Source of the DNA: JBCBGF01 sp038526915
GTDB taxonomy: Bacteria; Pseudomonadota; Alphaproteobacteria; Rhodobacterales; Rhodobacteraceae
Length of the DNA stretch: 64,000 nucleotides
Assembly (NCBI GenBank): GCA_038526915.1
Contig: JBCBGF010000001.1
Span: forward strand, 124,001-188,000
Direction: 5' to 3'
Shown: one piece after another, positions 1 to 9,438 of the stretch
How positions within the stretch are numbered: position 1 is the first letter of the stretch
How the letters are laid out: each line of letters begins with the position of its first letter
Notes under the pieces: model-generated
Seen by the model: the letters and a program-made list of their open reading frames with translations, nothing else
Told to the model about the DNA's origin: nothing
The model's database searches: none
Translations under genes and position numbers: made by a program

Positions 1-192
1 AAGGACTGGATCACCGGCGAATACTCCATCGCCGATATCGCGATTGCGCCCTGGCTGCGCGGGCTCGATTACTACGGCGTCCGCGACCAGGTGGGCTGGT
101 TCGACAACCCCAACCTCGTGGCCTATCTCGACCGGTTCCTGGAACGCCCCGCAGTGCAGACGGGCCTCAACACGCCCCCGCGCGACGGCTAG
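1..192 (+). CDS. Glutathione S-transferase family protein, C-terminal fragment
   Basis: The frame is open from base 1 and ends at TAG 190-192, so only the last 63 residues are visible. They read as the end of the all-helical C-terminal domain of a YfcG/YghU-like glutathione S-transferase: the N-capping-type motif YSIADIAIAPW, an aromatic stretch LDYYGV, then a helix ending LERPAVQTGLN. The thioredoxin-like glutathione-binding domain lies outside the window, so the substrate cannot be inferred. The stop overlaps by four bases the end of the convergent gene on the minus strand. Confidence 0.8.
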   Translation, partial: KDWITGEYSIADIAIAPWLRGLDYYGVRDQVGWFDNPNLVAYLDRFLERPAVQTGLNTPPRDG

Positions 193-569
193 GCCGTCTC
201 AAGACAATGCCGCCGGAACGCGCGTTTGAGCATGTCGAGCTCGGCCCTCAGAAGCGCGATTTCGGCGGTAAGATCCTCTTCCAACGGCGTGCCTGCGACT
301 AGCGTGATATTGGCCAGCGTATCGTCTGTGGCCTGATCCTTGATCAGGATCGTCTGCACCCCTTCCGACAGGACCGACGCAGGGATCGGCAGGTGAACGG
401 CCCATTGATCGGTGGTGTCCTTGACCGCCTCGATCGACAAGTCGTCCAACGGCCGTTCAAGGTGGTATGCCGCCAGTTGCGGGACGCCTGCGTCATGCGC
501 AGCCCCGCCCAGGCGCCCTTCCCAGATCCCGGCCCGCAAGCGCGTTTTCGTCAACGTTGGTGCGTTCAC
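189..569 (-). CDS. Hypothetical protein, Rhodobacterales-type
   Basis: This encodes 126 residues with no signal peptide and no membrane segment. A beta-rich N-terminal part (motifs IWEGRLGG and LAAYHLERPLDD) is followed by a charged helical C-terminus (AEIALLRAELDMLKRAF) that could form a coiled coil. I do not recognise a named family. The start chosen is GTG at 567-569, because a GGAGG lies about seven bases upstream; ATG alternatives are absent nearby. It is the last gene of a minus-strand run that begins with ilvD, and it starts 11 bases after the stop of the preceding gene, so it is probably co-transcribed with it. Confidence 0.65.
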   Translation of the reverse strand: MNAPTLTKTRLRAGIWEGRLGGAAHDAGVPQLAAYHLERPLDDLSIEAVKDTTDQWAVHLPIPASVLSEGVQTILIKDQATDDTLANITLVAGTPLEEDLTAEIALLRAELDMLKRAFRRHCLETA

Positions 570-580
570 CGATTGCCTCC

Positions 581-1360
581 TCAGATCTCGGCCCGGGGCC
601 TGCGCGCCAGGGTGACATCGCGCAGCAGAATCTGGTTCAGCTCAGGCCCCTCGAAAATCAAATCCAGCCACATCCGCTCAATCCTGCGCTCGTTCAGTTC
701 GGAATAAGCCAGATCAAACTCCACCCAGGTATCCCCCGAACTCGCCGGCAACTCACGCACGATCTGTTCGGTGTTGGGCCCATGCTTGATGTTCAGACGC
801 GCAAAAATCTCCAGCGGTTTTTCCGTCTCGAGCGCGGCGGTCAACCGCACCAGATGCCGTTTTTGCAAACCCGCAACGGCGTCGTCCGGCAGATCGACCA
901 CCAGGCTCAGAAACGACCCGTCAAAGCCAAACACATCCAACCGCACACCGAATGGCGCCAGGTCGCTTTCGCGGGTATTGCGAACCTGCCTGAACGTCAG
1001 TTCCGACACCTTGCAATCGTGATAGACCGTAGCCTCATCCCCAAACCGCGTCTGTGTTTCCACGGCGACATGGCCCGACGGAAACACCGGCCCGCGCCAC
1101 AGTTGCGGCCTGTAGGCCCAGTCGGAATGCAAAGGCCGCTGGATCGCGGTCGATCCGATCAGGGGCAGCGCCAAACGGCCATCGGCCACATGCAACACCC
1201 GGTCCAGCCGCCGACGCAGCGCCCGCGCGCGCGACCGGTGGCTCTTCAGCGTCTCGACATCGATGTCACCCGCGGCATTCGCCACCCGTTCCCAGCGCCG
1301 CAGATACCCGCGATCGGCAATCCGGGTCAGGCCCCGCCAAAGCCGCACCGCCGCCATCAT
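581..1360 (-). CDS. DUF6478-like protein
   Basis: This is a 259-residue soluble protein. The N-terminal half has an Arg-rich helical stretch (SHRSRARALRRRLDRVLHVADGRLAL at about 40-65), and a beta-sandwich-like C-terminal half carries motifs such as FGVRLDVFGFDGSFLSLVVDLP and ARLNIKHGPNTEQIVREL. From memory this matches the family named DUF6478 in Rhodobacterales, whose function is unknown; the assignment is by recall only. Its ATG overlaps the stop of the upstream lipoprotein gene (ATGA), which indicates translational coupling in the ilvD-lipoprotein-DUF run. Confidence 0.65.
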   Translation of the reverse strand: MMAAVRLWRGLTRIADRGYLRRWERVANAAGDIDVETLKSHRSRARALRRRLDRVLHVADGRLALPLIGSTAIQRPLHSDWAYRPQLWRGPVFPSGHVAVETQTRFGDEATVYHDCKVSELTFRQVRNTRESDLAPFGVRLDVFGFDGSFLSLVVDLPDDAVAGLQKRHLVRLTAALETEKPLEIFARLNIKHGPNTEQIVRELPASSGDTWVEFDLAYSELNERRIERMWLDLIFEGPELNQILLRDVTLARRPRAEI

Positions 1361-2001
1361 GCGTTGATCACCCGCAACCGCGCGGCCAGTGCCTCAAGCA
1401 GAAACAGCCCCATATCTCGGGTCATCGGCTGGTCGGCAAAGCTGACAACGGACGCCGTGACCAGATGCCCCTCAACCCCCATCAACGCCCGCCAATACTC
1501 CTGCCCGATCCGCCCGCCCCGTCCGGTCTCAACGTCGCGGGCATGGATGTAGAGGGCGCCATCGGCGGTGATCGTCTCCAAAATCTCAAGGCTCTGGGCA
1601 TCCCCGCCCCGGCTCAACGCTGCCCGCCCCGCTTCGCTCCGAACATAAGTTTCCAACTCTCGCGTTCGGTCGGCGACCGCAGGGGCACCCGATGGGGCGA
1701 CGGCCACCGTCAAAATCCCAGGCACCGCAGGACGCGGCTGCGCCGGATCGCGTGAGATCGACGCGCAGCTTCCCATCAGCACAAACGCCGCCGTACCGGT
1801 ATCGCGCGTGGCAGACCCATCGATACAGTAGCCGGGTGGCCCCGCCACGATCACGCTGTCACTGGTGACCGATACGACCTCGGGCGCCGTGCGGGTCAGG
1901 CTTTGCCCCGCTATGCCCAGCCCCATATCGAACCCGTCCTCGCAGGCGGCCAGCGTCAGCACCGCCGCTGCGATCAGGGCCTTAGAGATCCATGTAGACA
2001 T
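1357..2001 (-). CDS. Putative lipoprotein
   Basis: This encodes 214 residues starting MSTWISK. Residues 1-20 form a lipoprotein signal peptide with a clear lipobox (LAAC, modified Cys about residue 20), so the mature protein is predicted to be anchored in a membrane facing the periplasm. The rest contains a Cys pair around GYCIDGSA and MGSCASI but no family I recognise. I chose the ATG at 1999-2001, although the frame is open further upstream inside ilvD, because only this start gives a signal peptide. It overlaps the 3' end of ilvD by 20 bases, an arrangement typical of a co-transcribed gene. Confidence 0.7.
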   Translation of the reverse strand: MSTWISKALIAAAVLTLAACEDGFDMGLGIAGQSLTRTAPEVVSVTSDSVIVAGPPGYCIDGSATRDTGTAAFVLMGSCASISRDPAQPRPAVPGILTVAVAPSGAPAVADRTRELETYVRSEAGRAALSRGGDAQSLEILETITADGALYIHARDVETGRGGRIGQEYWRALMGVEGHLVTASVVSFADQPMTRDMGLFLLEALAARLRVINA

Positions 2002-3715
2002 GCTTTTCCGCATTGGCACCGGGATGCGTGACGGCACCAAGGCGGCTGGAACCCACCAGCTGCGCATATTTCCAAAGTGCGCCCGATGCATAGATCGTTT
2101 CACGCGGCCCCGCCCACTGCTCTTTCCTCTGGGCAAGCTCGGCATCGTCCAGCGCGACTGAGATCTCACCCGTGAGTGCGTTGATCGTAATCACGTCCCC
2201 GTTCTCGATCAATGCAATCGGCCCGCCATGCGCCGCCTCAGGCCCGACATGGCCCACGCAGAACCCGCGCGTCGCACCCGAGAACCGGCCATCGGTGATC
2301 AGCGCCACCTTCTTGCCCATGCCCTGGCCGCTAAGTGCGGATGTGGTCGCCAGCATCTCCCGCATCCCCGGCCCGCCTGCCGGGCCTTCGTTGCGGATCA
2401 CGATCACTTCGCCTTCCTCGTATTCGCGAGCCTTCACGGCGGCGAAGGCATCCTCTTCACATTCGAAGATGCGCGCCGGGCCGGTGAAGACCTGTTCGTC
2501 TTCGCTCATCCCCGCGACCTTCACAATCGCGCCTTCCGGGGCGAGGTTGCCCTTCAGCCCGACGACGCCACCAGTGGGCGTAATCGGTGTCTCGATGGGA
2601 TAGATCACTTTGCCATCGGCCTCGCGCTCGATCAGGTCCAGCTCTTCGCCCATCGAGCGGCCCGTCGCGGTGATGCAATCCTGATGGATCAGCCCCGCCT
2701 TGCGCAGTTCCTTCATGACAACAGGCACGCCGCCCACCTCATAGAGATCCTTGGCCACATAGGACCCACCCGGCTTCAGATCGACGAAGTACGGCGTGTC
2801 GCGGAAGATGTCGCACACGTCTTCAAGGCTGAACGCGATCCCTGCCTCATGCGCAATCGCAGGCAGGTGCAGACCCGCATTGGTCGACCCACCGGTACAG
2901 GCCACCACCCGCGCCGCGTTCTGCAGCGATTTCAGCGTTACCACATCCCGCGCGCGGATGTTCTTCTCCAAAAGCTGCATCACAGCCTCGCCCGAAGCGA
3001 CACCGTACTGATCCCGGCTTTCATAGGGCGCAGGCGCCCCGGACGAGTTCGGCAAAGCAAGCCCCACCGCCTCGGACACACAGGCCATCGTGTTCGCCGT
3101 GAACTGCCCGCCACAGGCCCCGGCCGACGGGCAGGCCACCCGCTCCAACGTGCGCAACGCCTCGTCCGACATGTTGCCCGCCTGATGCTGACCCACCGCC
3201 TCGAACACGTCCTGAACGGTGACGTCCTTGCCCTCAAGCCGCCCGGGCAGGATCGACCCGCCATAGATGAACACAGACGGCACGTTCAGCCGCACCATCG
3301 CCATCATCATCCCGGGCAGCGACTTGTCACACCCCGCCAGACCCACGATTGCGTCATAGCAATGCCCGCGCATGGTCAGCTCTACCGTATCCGCAATTGC
3401 CTCACGCGAGGCGAGCGATGACCGCATCCCTTCATGCCCCATCGCAATCCCGTCGGTCACGGTGATCGTCGTGAACTCACGCGGCGTCCCGTTGGCGTGC
3501 TTTACCCCCAGCTTCACCGCCTGCGCCTGGCGGTTTAGGGCGATGTTGCAGGGTGCCGCCTCGTTCCAGCAGGTCGCCACACCGACGAAAGGCTGCGCGA
3601 TCTCTTCCTCGCTCAGCCCCATCGCATAGTAATACGACCGATGCGGCGCCCGTGACGGCCCGTCGGTCACGTGCCGACTGGGGAGCTTGGATTTATCGAG
3701 CTTACCTTTGAGCAT
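1982..3715 (-). CDS. ilvD: Dihydroxy-acid dehydratase
   Basis: This encodes 577 residues, full length for IlvD. It dehydrates 2,3-dihydroxy-isovalerate and its isoleucine-pathway analogue to the 2-oxo acids in the cytosol, the third common step of branched-chain amino acid synthesis. Visible family signatures are the Fe-S cluster motifs GCDKSLPGM and CPSAGACGGQFTANTM, and the C-terminal segment ITDGRFSGATRGFCVGHVGPEA. It is the promoter-proximal gene of a minus-strand run with the lipoprotein and DUF genes. A divergent CPBP protease gene starts about 120 bases away. Confidence 0.96.
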   Translation of the reverse strand: MLKGKLDKSKLPSRHVTDGPSRAPHRSYYYAMGLSEEEIAQPFVGVATCWNEAAPCNIALNRQAQAVKLGVKHANGTPREFTTITVTDGIAMGHEGMRSSLASREAIADTVELTMRGHCYDAIVGLAGCDKSLPGMMMAMVRLNVPSVFIYGGSILPGRLEGKDVTVQDVFEAVGQHQAGNMSDEALRTLERVACPSAGACGGQFTANTMACVSEAVGLALPNSSGAPAPYESRDQYGVASGEAVMQLLEKNIRARDVVTLKSLQNAARVVACTGGSTNAGLHLPAIAHEAGIAFSLEDVCDIFRDTPYFVDLKPGGSYVAKDLYEVGGVPVVMKELRKAGLIHQDCITATGRSMGEELDLIEREADGKVIYPIETPITPTGGVVGLKGNLAPEGAIVKVAGMSEDEQVFTGPARIFECEEDAFAAVKAREYEEGEVIVIRNEGPAGGPGMREMLATTSALSGQGMGKKVALITDGRFSGATRGFCVGHVGPEAAHGGPIALIENGDVITINALTGEISVALDDAELAQRKEQWAGPRETIYASGALWKYAQLVGSSRLGAVTHPGANAEKHVYMDL

Positions 3716-3836
3716 GGGATCCTCCGCGAAACAGGCTTTGCCACGTGGAATAGGTGAGCGTGCCCAGCATCACAAGCGCGATTGCATGGGCTGAGCCCAG
3801 CCGGTAGCCTGCGCGCAAACAAGGCAGGATCAAGCA

Positions 3837-4724
3837 GTGCCCTATTCCAACCACGCCCGCTTTGTGGCCCCCGCCCGCGCGCGCCCGCAGCTTTGGCGCC
3901 TTGTCGTGGGTTTGGTCCTGGCGCTGATCGTCTATATCGCTGTGGTCTTCCTGCTGTTTCTGGTCGCGTGGTTTGTGTCAGATGCCGAAGGCGACGGGTT
4001 GGCCTGGGCCCAGCGCCAACTGAACCCGTCCGACCCGAACGCACTTCTGTTGCTGCTCTCTACCTTCGCTGGCATGGCCCTTGGGGCGATGGCAGCCGCC
4101 CGCGTGATGCATGGACGCTCCGCCAAAACGCTGTTTGGCCCGGCGGCCCGCACGCTGCGCGATTTCGTGACAGCGGCAACCGTGGTCGCCGTCATCCTAG
4201 GCGGGTCTGTCGTGGTTTGGTCTCTCTTCTACGACGCGGTCCCCGGCCTGCCCTGGGGTACCTGGCTGTCGCTCCTACCCCTCGCCCTTGTGGGCCTTCT
4301 GATCCAAACGGGGGCGGAAGAGATCTTGTTCCGCGGCTACCTGCAACAGCAACTTGCCGCGCGGTTCGCCTCACCCGTGATCTGGCTGATCATCCCTGCG
4401 CTGGTTTTCGGCCTTGTCCACTACGACGCCCAAAGCGCAGGCTCCAGCGTCTGGATCGTCGTCGGGGCTGCCGCGATCTTTGGCCTGATCGCCGGGGATT
4501 TGACGGCCCATACTGGGACCATCGGTGCGGCCTGGGGCTTTCATTTCGCCAACAACACGCTGGCCGTCCTGATCATCTCGACCGAAGGGTCGCTGACCGG
4601 TCTCGCGCTTTACACCACGCCCTATGCCGTCAGCGACACCAGCACCCTGTCCAACCTGATTTTCTTCGATCTGGCGATGATGCTGATCGCCTGGTTCATC
4701 ATCCGCCGCCTCGTGACCCGCTGA
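3837..4724 (+). CDS. CPBP family intramembrane glutamic endopeptidase
   Basis: This is a 295-residue polytopic membrane protein (about eight hydrophobic segments) of the CAAX protease and bacteriocin-processing (ABI/Rce1) family. The hallmark motif EEILFRGYLQQ starts at residue 161 and supplies the catalytic Glu pair and Arg. Two further conserved elements, GLVHYD and WGFHFANNTL, give the downstream His ligands. The substrate is unknown. The start chosen is GTG at 3837; no ATG lies between it and the first membrane helix. It is followed after 71 bases by accD, with no evident terminator. Confidence 0.85.
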   Translation: MPYSNHARFVAPARARPQLWRLVVGLVLALIVYIAVVFLLFLVAWFVSDAEGDGLAWAQRQLNPSDPNALLLLLSTFAGMALGAMAAARVMHGRSAKTLFGPAARTLRDFVTAATVVAVILGGSVVVWSLFYDAVPGLPWGTWLSLLPLALVGLLIQTGAEEILFRGYLQQQLAARFASPVIWLIIPALVFGLVHYDAQSAGSSVWIVVGAAAIFGLIAGDLTAHTGTIGAAWGFHFANNTLAVLIISTEGSLTGLALYTTPYAVSDTSTLSNLIFFDLAMMLIAWFIIRRLVTR

Positions 4725-4795
4725 TTGCAATTCATGCAGACGGGGCTTATCTCACACGCCAATCAGACACGGGCACCCAGAGGCCGCGCGCGCAT

Positions 4796-5722
4796 ATGAA
4801 CTGGATCTCCAACTACGTCCGCCCCCGGATCAATTCGCTGTTTTCCCGCCGCGAAGTGCCCGAAAACCTATGGACCAAGTGCGACAACTGCGGAACCATG
4901 CTGTTCCACCGGGAACTGACGGACAATCTCAACGTCTGCACGAACTGCAACCACCACATGCCCATCACCCCGCGCGAACGCTTTCATGCGTTGTTCGATG
5001 GCGGTGTTTTCACCGAGGTTCCGGTGCCCGACCCGGTCGCCGACCCGCTGCATTTCCGCGATCAGAAACGGTACCCTGACCGTATGAAAGCCGCGCAGAA
5101 GGCCACGGGCGAGGCTGAGGCGATGCTGGTGGCCGAGGGCGAGATCGGGCGCACGCCCATCATTGCCGCTGGACAGGATTTTTCCTTCATGGGCGGATCG
5201 ATGGGCATGTATGTGGGCAACGCGATCATCGCCGCGGCCGAGCGGGCGGTGAAGCTGAAACGCCCGCTCATCCTCTTTTCCGCGGCTGGTGGCGCGCGCA
5301 TGCAGGAAGGGATCCTGTCGCTGATGCAAATGCCCCGCACGACCGTCGCGGTGCAGATGCTGAAGGAAGCGGGCCTGCCCTATATCGTCGTCCTCACCCA
5401 TCCCACCACGGGGGGTGTCACGGCCTCATTTGCGATGCTGGGTGACGTGCATATCGCCGAACCCAACGCGCTGATCTGCTTCGCCGGCCCCCGCGTGATC
5501 GAACAGACCATCCGTGAGAAGCTGCCCGAAGGGTTCCAGCGGGCCGAATACCTTCTGGATCACGGCATGCTCGACCGCGTGACCCACCGCCGCGACCTGA
5601 AGGACGAACTGGTCACGATCACGCGCATGCTGATGGACATGCCCCCGCCCGTGAAGGGTGAGCTTCCGGCCCCCGCCGAGCCGACCCAACCCCCTGCAAC
5701 AGCGGAGAGCCAGGCGGGGTGA
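4796..5722 (+). CDS. accD: Acetyl-CoA carboxylase carboxyltransferase, beta subunit
   Basis: This encodes 308 residues. AccD pairs with AccA to transfer the carboxyl group from carboxybiotin to acetyl-CoA, giving malonyl-CoA for fatty acid synthesis. A four-cysteine zinc finger is visible (C29, C32, C48, C51), followed by the crotonase-fold carboxyltransferase domain with motifs DFSFMGGSMGMYVGNAI, SAAGGARMQEGI and HPTTGGVTASFAMLGD. The ATG at 4796 gives the usual N-terminus MNWISNYVRP; the frame is open further upstream but without homology. Its TGA overlaps the GTG of folC (GTGA), the common accD-folC pair. Confidence 0.96.
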   Translation: MNWISNYVRPRINSLFSRREVPENLWTKCDNCGTMLFHRELTDNLNVCTNCNHHMPITPRERFHALFDGGVFTEVPVPDPVADPLHFRDQKRYPDRMKAAQKATGEAEAMLVAEGEIGRTPIIAAGQDFSFMGGSMGMYVGNAIIAAAERAVKLKRPLILFSAAGGARMQEGILSLMQMPRTTVAVQMLKEAGLPYIVVLTHPTTGGVTASFAMLGDVHIAEPNALICFAGPRVIEQTIREKLPEGFQRAEYLLDHGMLDRVTHRRDLKDELVTITRMLMDMPPPVKGELPAPAEPTQPPATAESQAG

Positions 5723-6993
5723 GCGCGCCGCAATCCGACGTCATCCTAGAGCGGATGATGTCCCTTCACCCAAAGATCATCGACCTGACGCTGGACCGCA
5801 TGTGGCGGTTGCTGGCCGCACTGGGCCACCCCGAACGCGATCTGCCACCGGTGATCCACATTGCTGGGACCAACGGCAAGGGCTCGACCCTGGCGATGAT
5901 CCGTGCGGGGATCGAGGGCGCGGGGCTGACCTGCCACGCCTATACCTCGCCCCACCTCGCGCGGTTTCACGAACGCATCTATCTGGCCGGTGAGACGGTC
6001 TCAGAAGAGCATCTGACACAAGTGCTCGATGAATGCGAGCGGGCCAACGGCGGCGAACCGATCACGTATTTCGAGATCACCACCGCCGCCGCCCTCCTCG
6101 CGTTTGCACGCACACCCGCGGACTGGACCGTGATAGAGGTGGGTCTGGGCGGGCGGCTGGATGCCACCAATGTGTTCGACCACCCCGCTATTTGCGCCAT
6201 TACCCCCATCGACATGGATCACCAACAGTTCCTGGGCGACACACTGCCAGAGATCGCCAGCGAAAAGGCGGGTATCCTGAAGCGCGGCATCCCCTGCGTC
6301 GTCAGCCGACAGAAGGACGCGGCGTTGGAGGTGATCGAACACCAGGCGGCCCGGGTCGGCGCGCCCCTTCTGGTCCATGGCCAGCACTGGCATGTGGCCG
6401 AGGAACGCGGAAGGCTGGTCTATCAGGACGAACGAGGGCTCTTGGACCTGCCCTTGCCAAACCTGATCGGACCGCATCAGATCGAAAACTCGGGCACGGC
6501 GTTGGCTGCCCTGCGCCATTTGCGCTTTGACGACACCGCCTGCGAGGCTGCCGTGAGCCAGGCCCGCTGGCCCGCCCGGATGCAACGTCTAAAGCACGGC
6601 CCACTTGTGGAACGCGCCGACGCTGCCGAGCTTTGGCTTGACGGTGGGCACAACCCCGCCGCAGGCCGCGCGACGGGCCGGGCCTTGGCACAGTTGCCAA
6701 AACGCCCGACCCACGCCGTTGCCGGGCTTTTGCGGACGAAAGATGCGCAAGGGTATTTCGAAGGGCTCAAAGGCCAGGTTGAGACGGTGCGTACGATCTC
6801 AATCCCGGGTGAAACCGCAACGCTCAGCGCCGATGACACGGCCGCTGCCGCCACCGCCGCAGGTCTGACCGCCAGCCCGGAAGCCTCGCTCGACGCCGCA
6901 ATCGACGACATCACCGCGACCAGCCCCAATGCCCGCATCCTGATCTGCGGCTCACTCTACCTCGCAGGCTACGTCTTGCGCACCAACGGCTAG
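5719..6993 (+). CDS. folC: Bifunctional folylpolyglutamate synthase / dihydrofolate synthase
   Basis: This encodes 424 residues, a Mur-ligase-like ATP-dependent enzyme that adds glutamate to dihydropteroate and to reduced folates. The P-loop GTNGKGST is at residues 50-57. The central-domain motifs EVGLGGRLDATNVF and PIDMDHQQFLG and the ligase C-terminal signature LDGGHNPAAGR are all present. The start is GTG, overlapping the accD stop by four bases, so translation is probably coupled. The gene ends convergently with zapE, whose stop codon it overlaps. Confidence 0.94.
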   Translation: MSAPQSDVILERMMSLHPKIIDLTLDRMWRLLAALGHPERDLPPVIHIAGTNGKGSTLAMIRAGIEGAGLTCHAYTSPHLARFHERIYLAGETVSEEHLTQVLDECERANGGEPITYFEITTAAALLAFARTPADWTVIEVGLGGRLDATNVFDHPAICAITPIDMDHQQFLGDTLPEIASEKAGILKRGIPCVVSRQKDAALEVIEHQAARVGAPLLVHGQHWHVAEERGRLVYQDERGLLDLPLPNLIGPHQIENSGTALAALRHLRFDDTACEAAVSQARWPARMQRLKHGPLVERADAAELWLDGGHNPAAGRATGRALAQLPKRPTHAVAGLLRTKDAQGYFEGLKGQVETVRTISIPGETATLSADDTAAAATAAGLTASPEASLDAAIDDITATSPNARILICGSLYLAGYVLRTNG

Positions 6994-8066
6994 CTGCCCC
7001 AGTCCGCCGCCTGCATCTCGCGCAGCCGGCTGGCTGTCCGCTCAAACTCGAACGTGCCCGCCCCCTCCAGGTACAGCTTTTCCGGCTGATCCGCCGCCGT
7101 CATGATCACCTTCACCTTCGCCTCATAGAGCGCGTCGATCAGCGTCACGAACCGCTTCGCCTCGTTGTAGTTCTCACTGGATAGAAGCGGCACGTCCTCC
7201 AGGATCAACACCCGCACCGCCTCGGCAATTGCCAGGTAATCCCCCGGCCCCAACGGCTTGGCGCACAGATCCCAGAACGCGGCCCGCCCGATCCCGTTGC
7301 GAAAGGCGGGCAGCTCGACCGCGCGCCCCTTGATCGTCAGCACCAGCGGCGCACCGCCCCCGCCACCGGTCAAATCCACCCAGATTTCTGACACCGCATC
7401 CCGCGCCGCCACATCCGCCGGGGCAAAGTAAACTGGCGCCCCGGTCAGGCGATCTTGTCGGTAATCGGTGGGCGAGGCCAGTTCCCACACCACCATCCGC
7501 TCTTTCAACAAAGCGATGAAGGGCAAAAACAACTGCCGGTTCAACCCGTCCTTGTAAAGGTCATCGGGCACACGGTTCGACGTGGTGACAATCGCCACCC
7601 CCGCGCCCATCAGCGCCTCAAAGAGCCGCCCGACGATCATCGCATCGGTGATGTCGGTGATCTGCATTTCGTCAAAACAGAGCAGTCGCACATCGCGGAT
7701 CACACTCTCGGCCACCGGGATCAGCGCATCATCCACGCCCGTCTTCCGCGCCTCGTGCAGGCCAGCCTGAACCTCTTGCATGAAAGCATGAAAGTGGACA
7801 CGCCGCTTCGCCTCGATCCCCACGCTGGAATAGAACAGATCCATCAGCATCGACTTGCCGCGCCCGACCCCGCCCCAAATGTAAAGGCCCTTGGGCGCTT
7901 CGGGGGCTTTGCCGAAAAGCCCCTTCAAGCCCTTCCGCGCCACCGGCACTTCCACCGCATCGCGCAAACGCTGAAGCTCGGGCAGCACGTCCAACTGAGC
8001 TGGATCCGGCGTCAATCGCCCCTCCCCGGCCAACCGGGTATAGATCTCAACCAGTCCCTCGCTCAT
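6990..8066 (-). CDS. zapE: Cell division protein ZapE (AFG1-like ATPase)
   Basis: This encodes 358 residues, an AAA-type ATPase of the ZapE/AFG1 family, linked in other bacteria to Z-ring constriction under stress. The Walker A motif is GGVGRGKSMLMD and the Walker B motif is LLCFDEMQITD; the sensor-like segment IVTTSNRVPDDLYKDGL follows. The frame is open another 143 codons upstream, but that extension overlaps the divergent MFS gene and has no homology. I therefore chose the ATG at 8064-8066, giving MSEGLVEIYTRL. Confidence 0.9.
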   Translation of the reverse strand: MSEGLVEIYTRLAGEGRLTPDPAQLDVLPELQRLRDAVEVPVARKGLKGLFGKAPEAPKGLYIWGGVGRGKSMLMDLFYSSVGIEAKRRVHFHAFMQEVQAGLHEARKTGVDDALIPVAESVIRDVRLLCFDEMQITDITDAMIVGRLFEALMGAGVAIVTTSNRVPDDLYKDGLNRQLFLPFIALLKERMVVWELASPTDYRQDRLTGAPVYFAPADVAARDAVSEIWVDLTGGGGGAPLVLTIKGRAVELPAFRNGIGRAAFWDLCAKPLGPGDYLAIAEAVRVLILEDVPLLSSENYNEAKRFVTLIDALYEAKVKVIMTAADQPEKLYLEGAGTFEFERTASRLREMQAADWGS

Positions 8067-8189
8067 GGCACAGGTGTTACGCGCAAGCGCAGGCCCTGAA
8101 AAGCGCGCACCTGTCGCATCAAGAATTCTGAACTGATGGTCCAAAACTCCTGATTTGACGGTGGCCCGCATTTGATCCCTAACTGCGCC

Positions 8190-9437
8190 ATGCGCAAATC
8201 GTCCACCGATAATCTGACGCCGGTTCTGATCGCTGGCTGCCTGATCCTGCTGGTCAGCTTTTCGATCCGCTCGGCCTTTGGCGTCTTCCAGATCCCGATT
8301 GCGGACGAATTCGGCTGGCTGCGCTCGGATTTCTCTACCGCCATCGCGATCCAGAACCTCGCCTGGGGCATCGGCCAACCGATCTTCGGTGCCGTCGCCG
8401 AGAAGATCGGGGAACGCAAGGCCATTGTTATGGGCGTTTTGCTCTATGCCCTCGGGCTGGCGTTGTCGGCCTTCGCAGTCACACCGGGCCAGCATTACAT
8501 CCTGGAAATCGCCGTGGGCTTTGGCATCGCGGGCACGGGGTTTGGCATCATCCTGGCCATCGTGGGCCGTGCGGCATCGGACGAAAAACGCTCCATGGCG
8601 CTGGCCATCGCAACTGCCGCCGGGTCGGGCGGCCAGATCTTCGGCCCGCCCTTCGCCGAAGCGCTGCTTCAGGTCGTCGGCTGGCAGACCGTGTTCCTGA
8701 TCTTCGCCGCGGCCATCCTCGCGGTCCTCCTCCTGCTCCCCCTGATCGGCGGCGACCAGGGCGCAGCCTCAAACGAACCCGACGAACCCCTCAGCGCCGT
8801 CCTGTCCCGCGCCTTTCGCGACCCGTCCTTTACGCTGATCTTCGTGGGCTTCTTCTCCTGCGGCTATCAGCTTGGCTTTGTCACCGCGCATTTCCCAGCA
8901 TTCGTCACCGAGATGTGCGGCCCCATCGCCCCGGGTGGCCTGCTCGATAGTATGGGGGTCAGCACCACCTCGGCCCTCGGCGCCATTGCAATCTCGGTGA
9001 TCGGTCTGGCCAATATCGCGGGCACGTTGGCCGCGGGATACCTCGGAAACCTGTTCCCCCGCAAATACCTGCTGTCCACGATCTATACCGGGCGCACCCT
9101 TGCTGCCGCAGCCTTCATGCTCGTCCCAATCACCCCGCTGACCGTCCTCGTGTTCTCAGCCGTCATGGGGGCGCTTTGGCTGGCGACAGTCCCGCTAACT
9201 TCGGGCCTTGTCGGCTACATCTACGGCCTGCGCTATATGGGTACGCTTTACGGCATCGTCTTCCTCTCTCACCAGATCGGCAGCTTTGTGGGCATCTGGC
9301 TGGGGGGCCGCCTCTACGACACGACCGGCGACTATACGTTTGTGTGGTGGGTCGGGGTCGGCGTGGGCGCATTCAGCGCCATCGTCCACCTGCCCATCCG
9401 CGAACGCCCGCAATCCGCCGCCGCACAGGCCGCCTGA
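8190..9437 (+). CDS. MFS transporter, monocarboxylate/oxalate-formate-like
   Basis: This encodes about 415 residues with 12 likely membrane helices, typical of the major facilitator superfamily. The loop after helix 2 (GAVAEKIGERKAIVMG) carries the MFS signature, and the general pattern resembles the oxalate:formate/monocarboxylate branch. The substrate cannot be told from sequence. A TTG six codons upstream (8172) is an alternative start; the ATG at 8190 is preferred because the first helix then begins at the usual distance. The gene is convergent with the ornithine-cyclodeaminase-like gene, one base apart. Confidence 0.8.
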   Translation: MRKSSTDNLTPVLIAGCLILLVSFSIRSAFGVFQIPIADEFGWLRSDFSTAIAIQNLAWGIGQPIFGAVAEKIGERKAIVMGVLLYALGLALSAFAVTPGQHYILEIAVGFGIAGTGFGIILAIVGRAASDEKRSMALAIATAAGSGGQIFGPPFAEALLQVVGWQTVFLIFAAAILAVLLLLPLIGGDQGAASNEPDEPLSAVLSRAFRDPSFTLIFVGFFSCGYQLGFVTAHFPAFVTEMCGPIAPGGLLDSMGVSTTSALGAIAISVIGLANIAGTLAAGYLGNLFPRKYLLSTIYTGRTLAAAAFMLVPITPLTVLVFSAVMGALWLATVPLTSGLVGYIYGLRYMGTLYGIVFLSHQIGSFVGIWLGGRLYDTTGDYTFVWWVGVGVGAFSAIVHLPIRERPQSAAAQAA

Positions 9438-9438
9438 T

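Noticed and set aside
3667..4044. Minus-strand frame of 125 codons between ilvD and the CPBP gene
   Set aside because: Composition is Arg/Pro-rich antisense to the CPBP coding region, with no homology.
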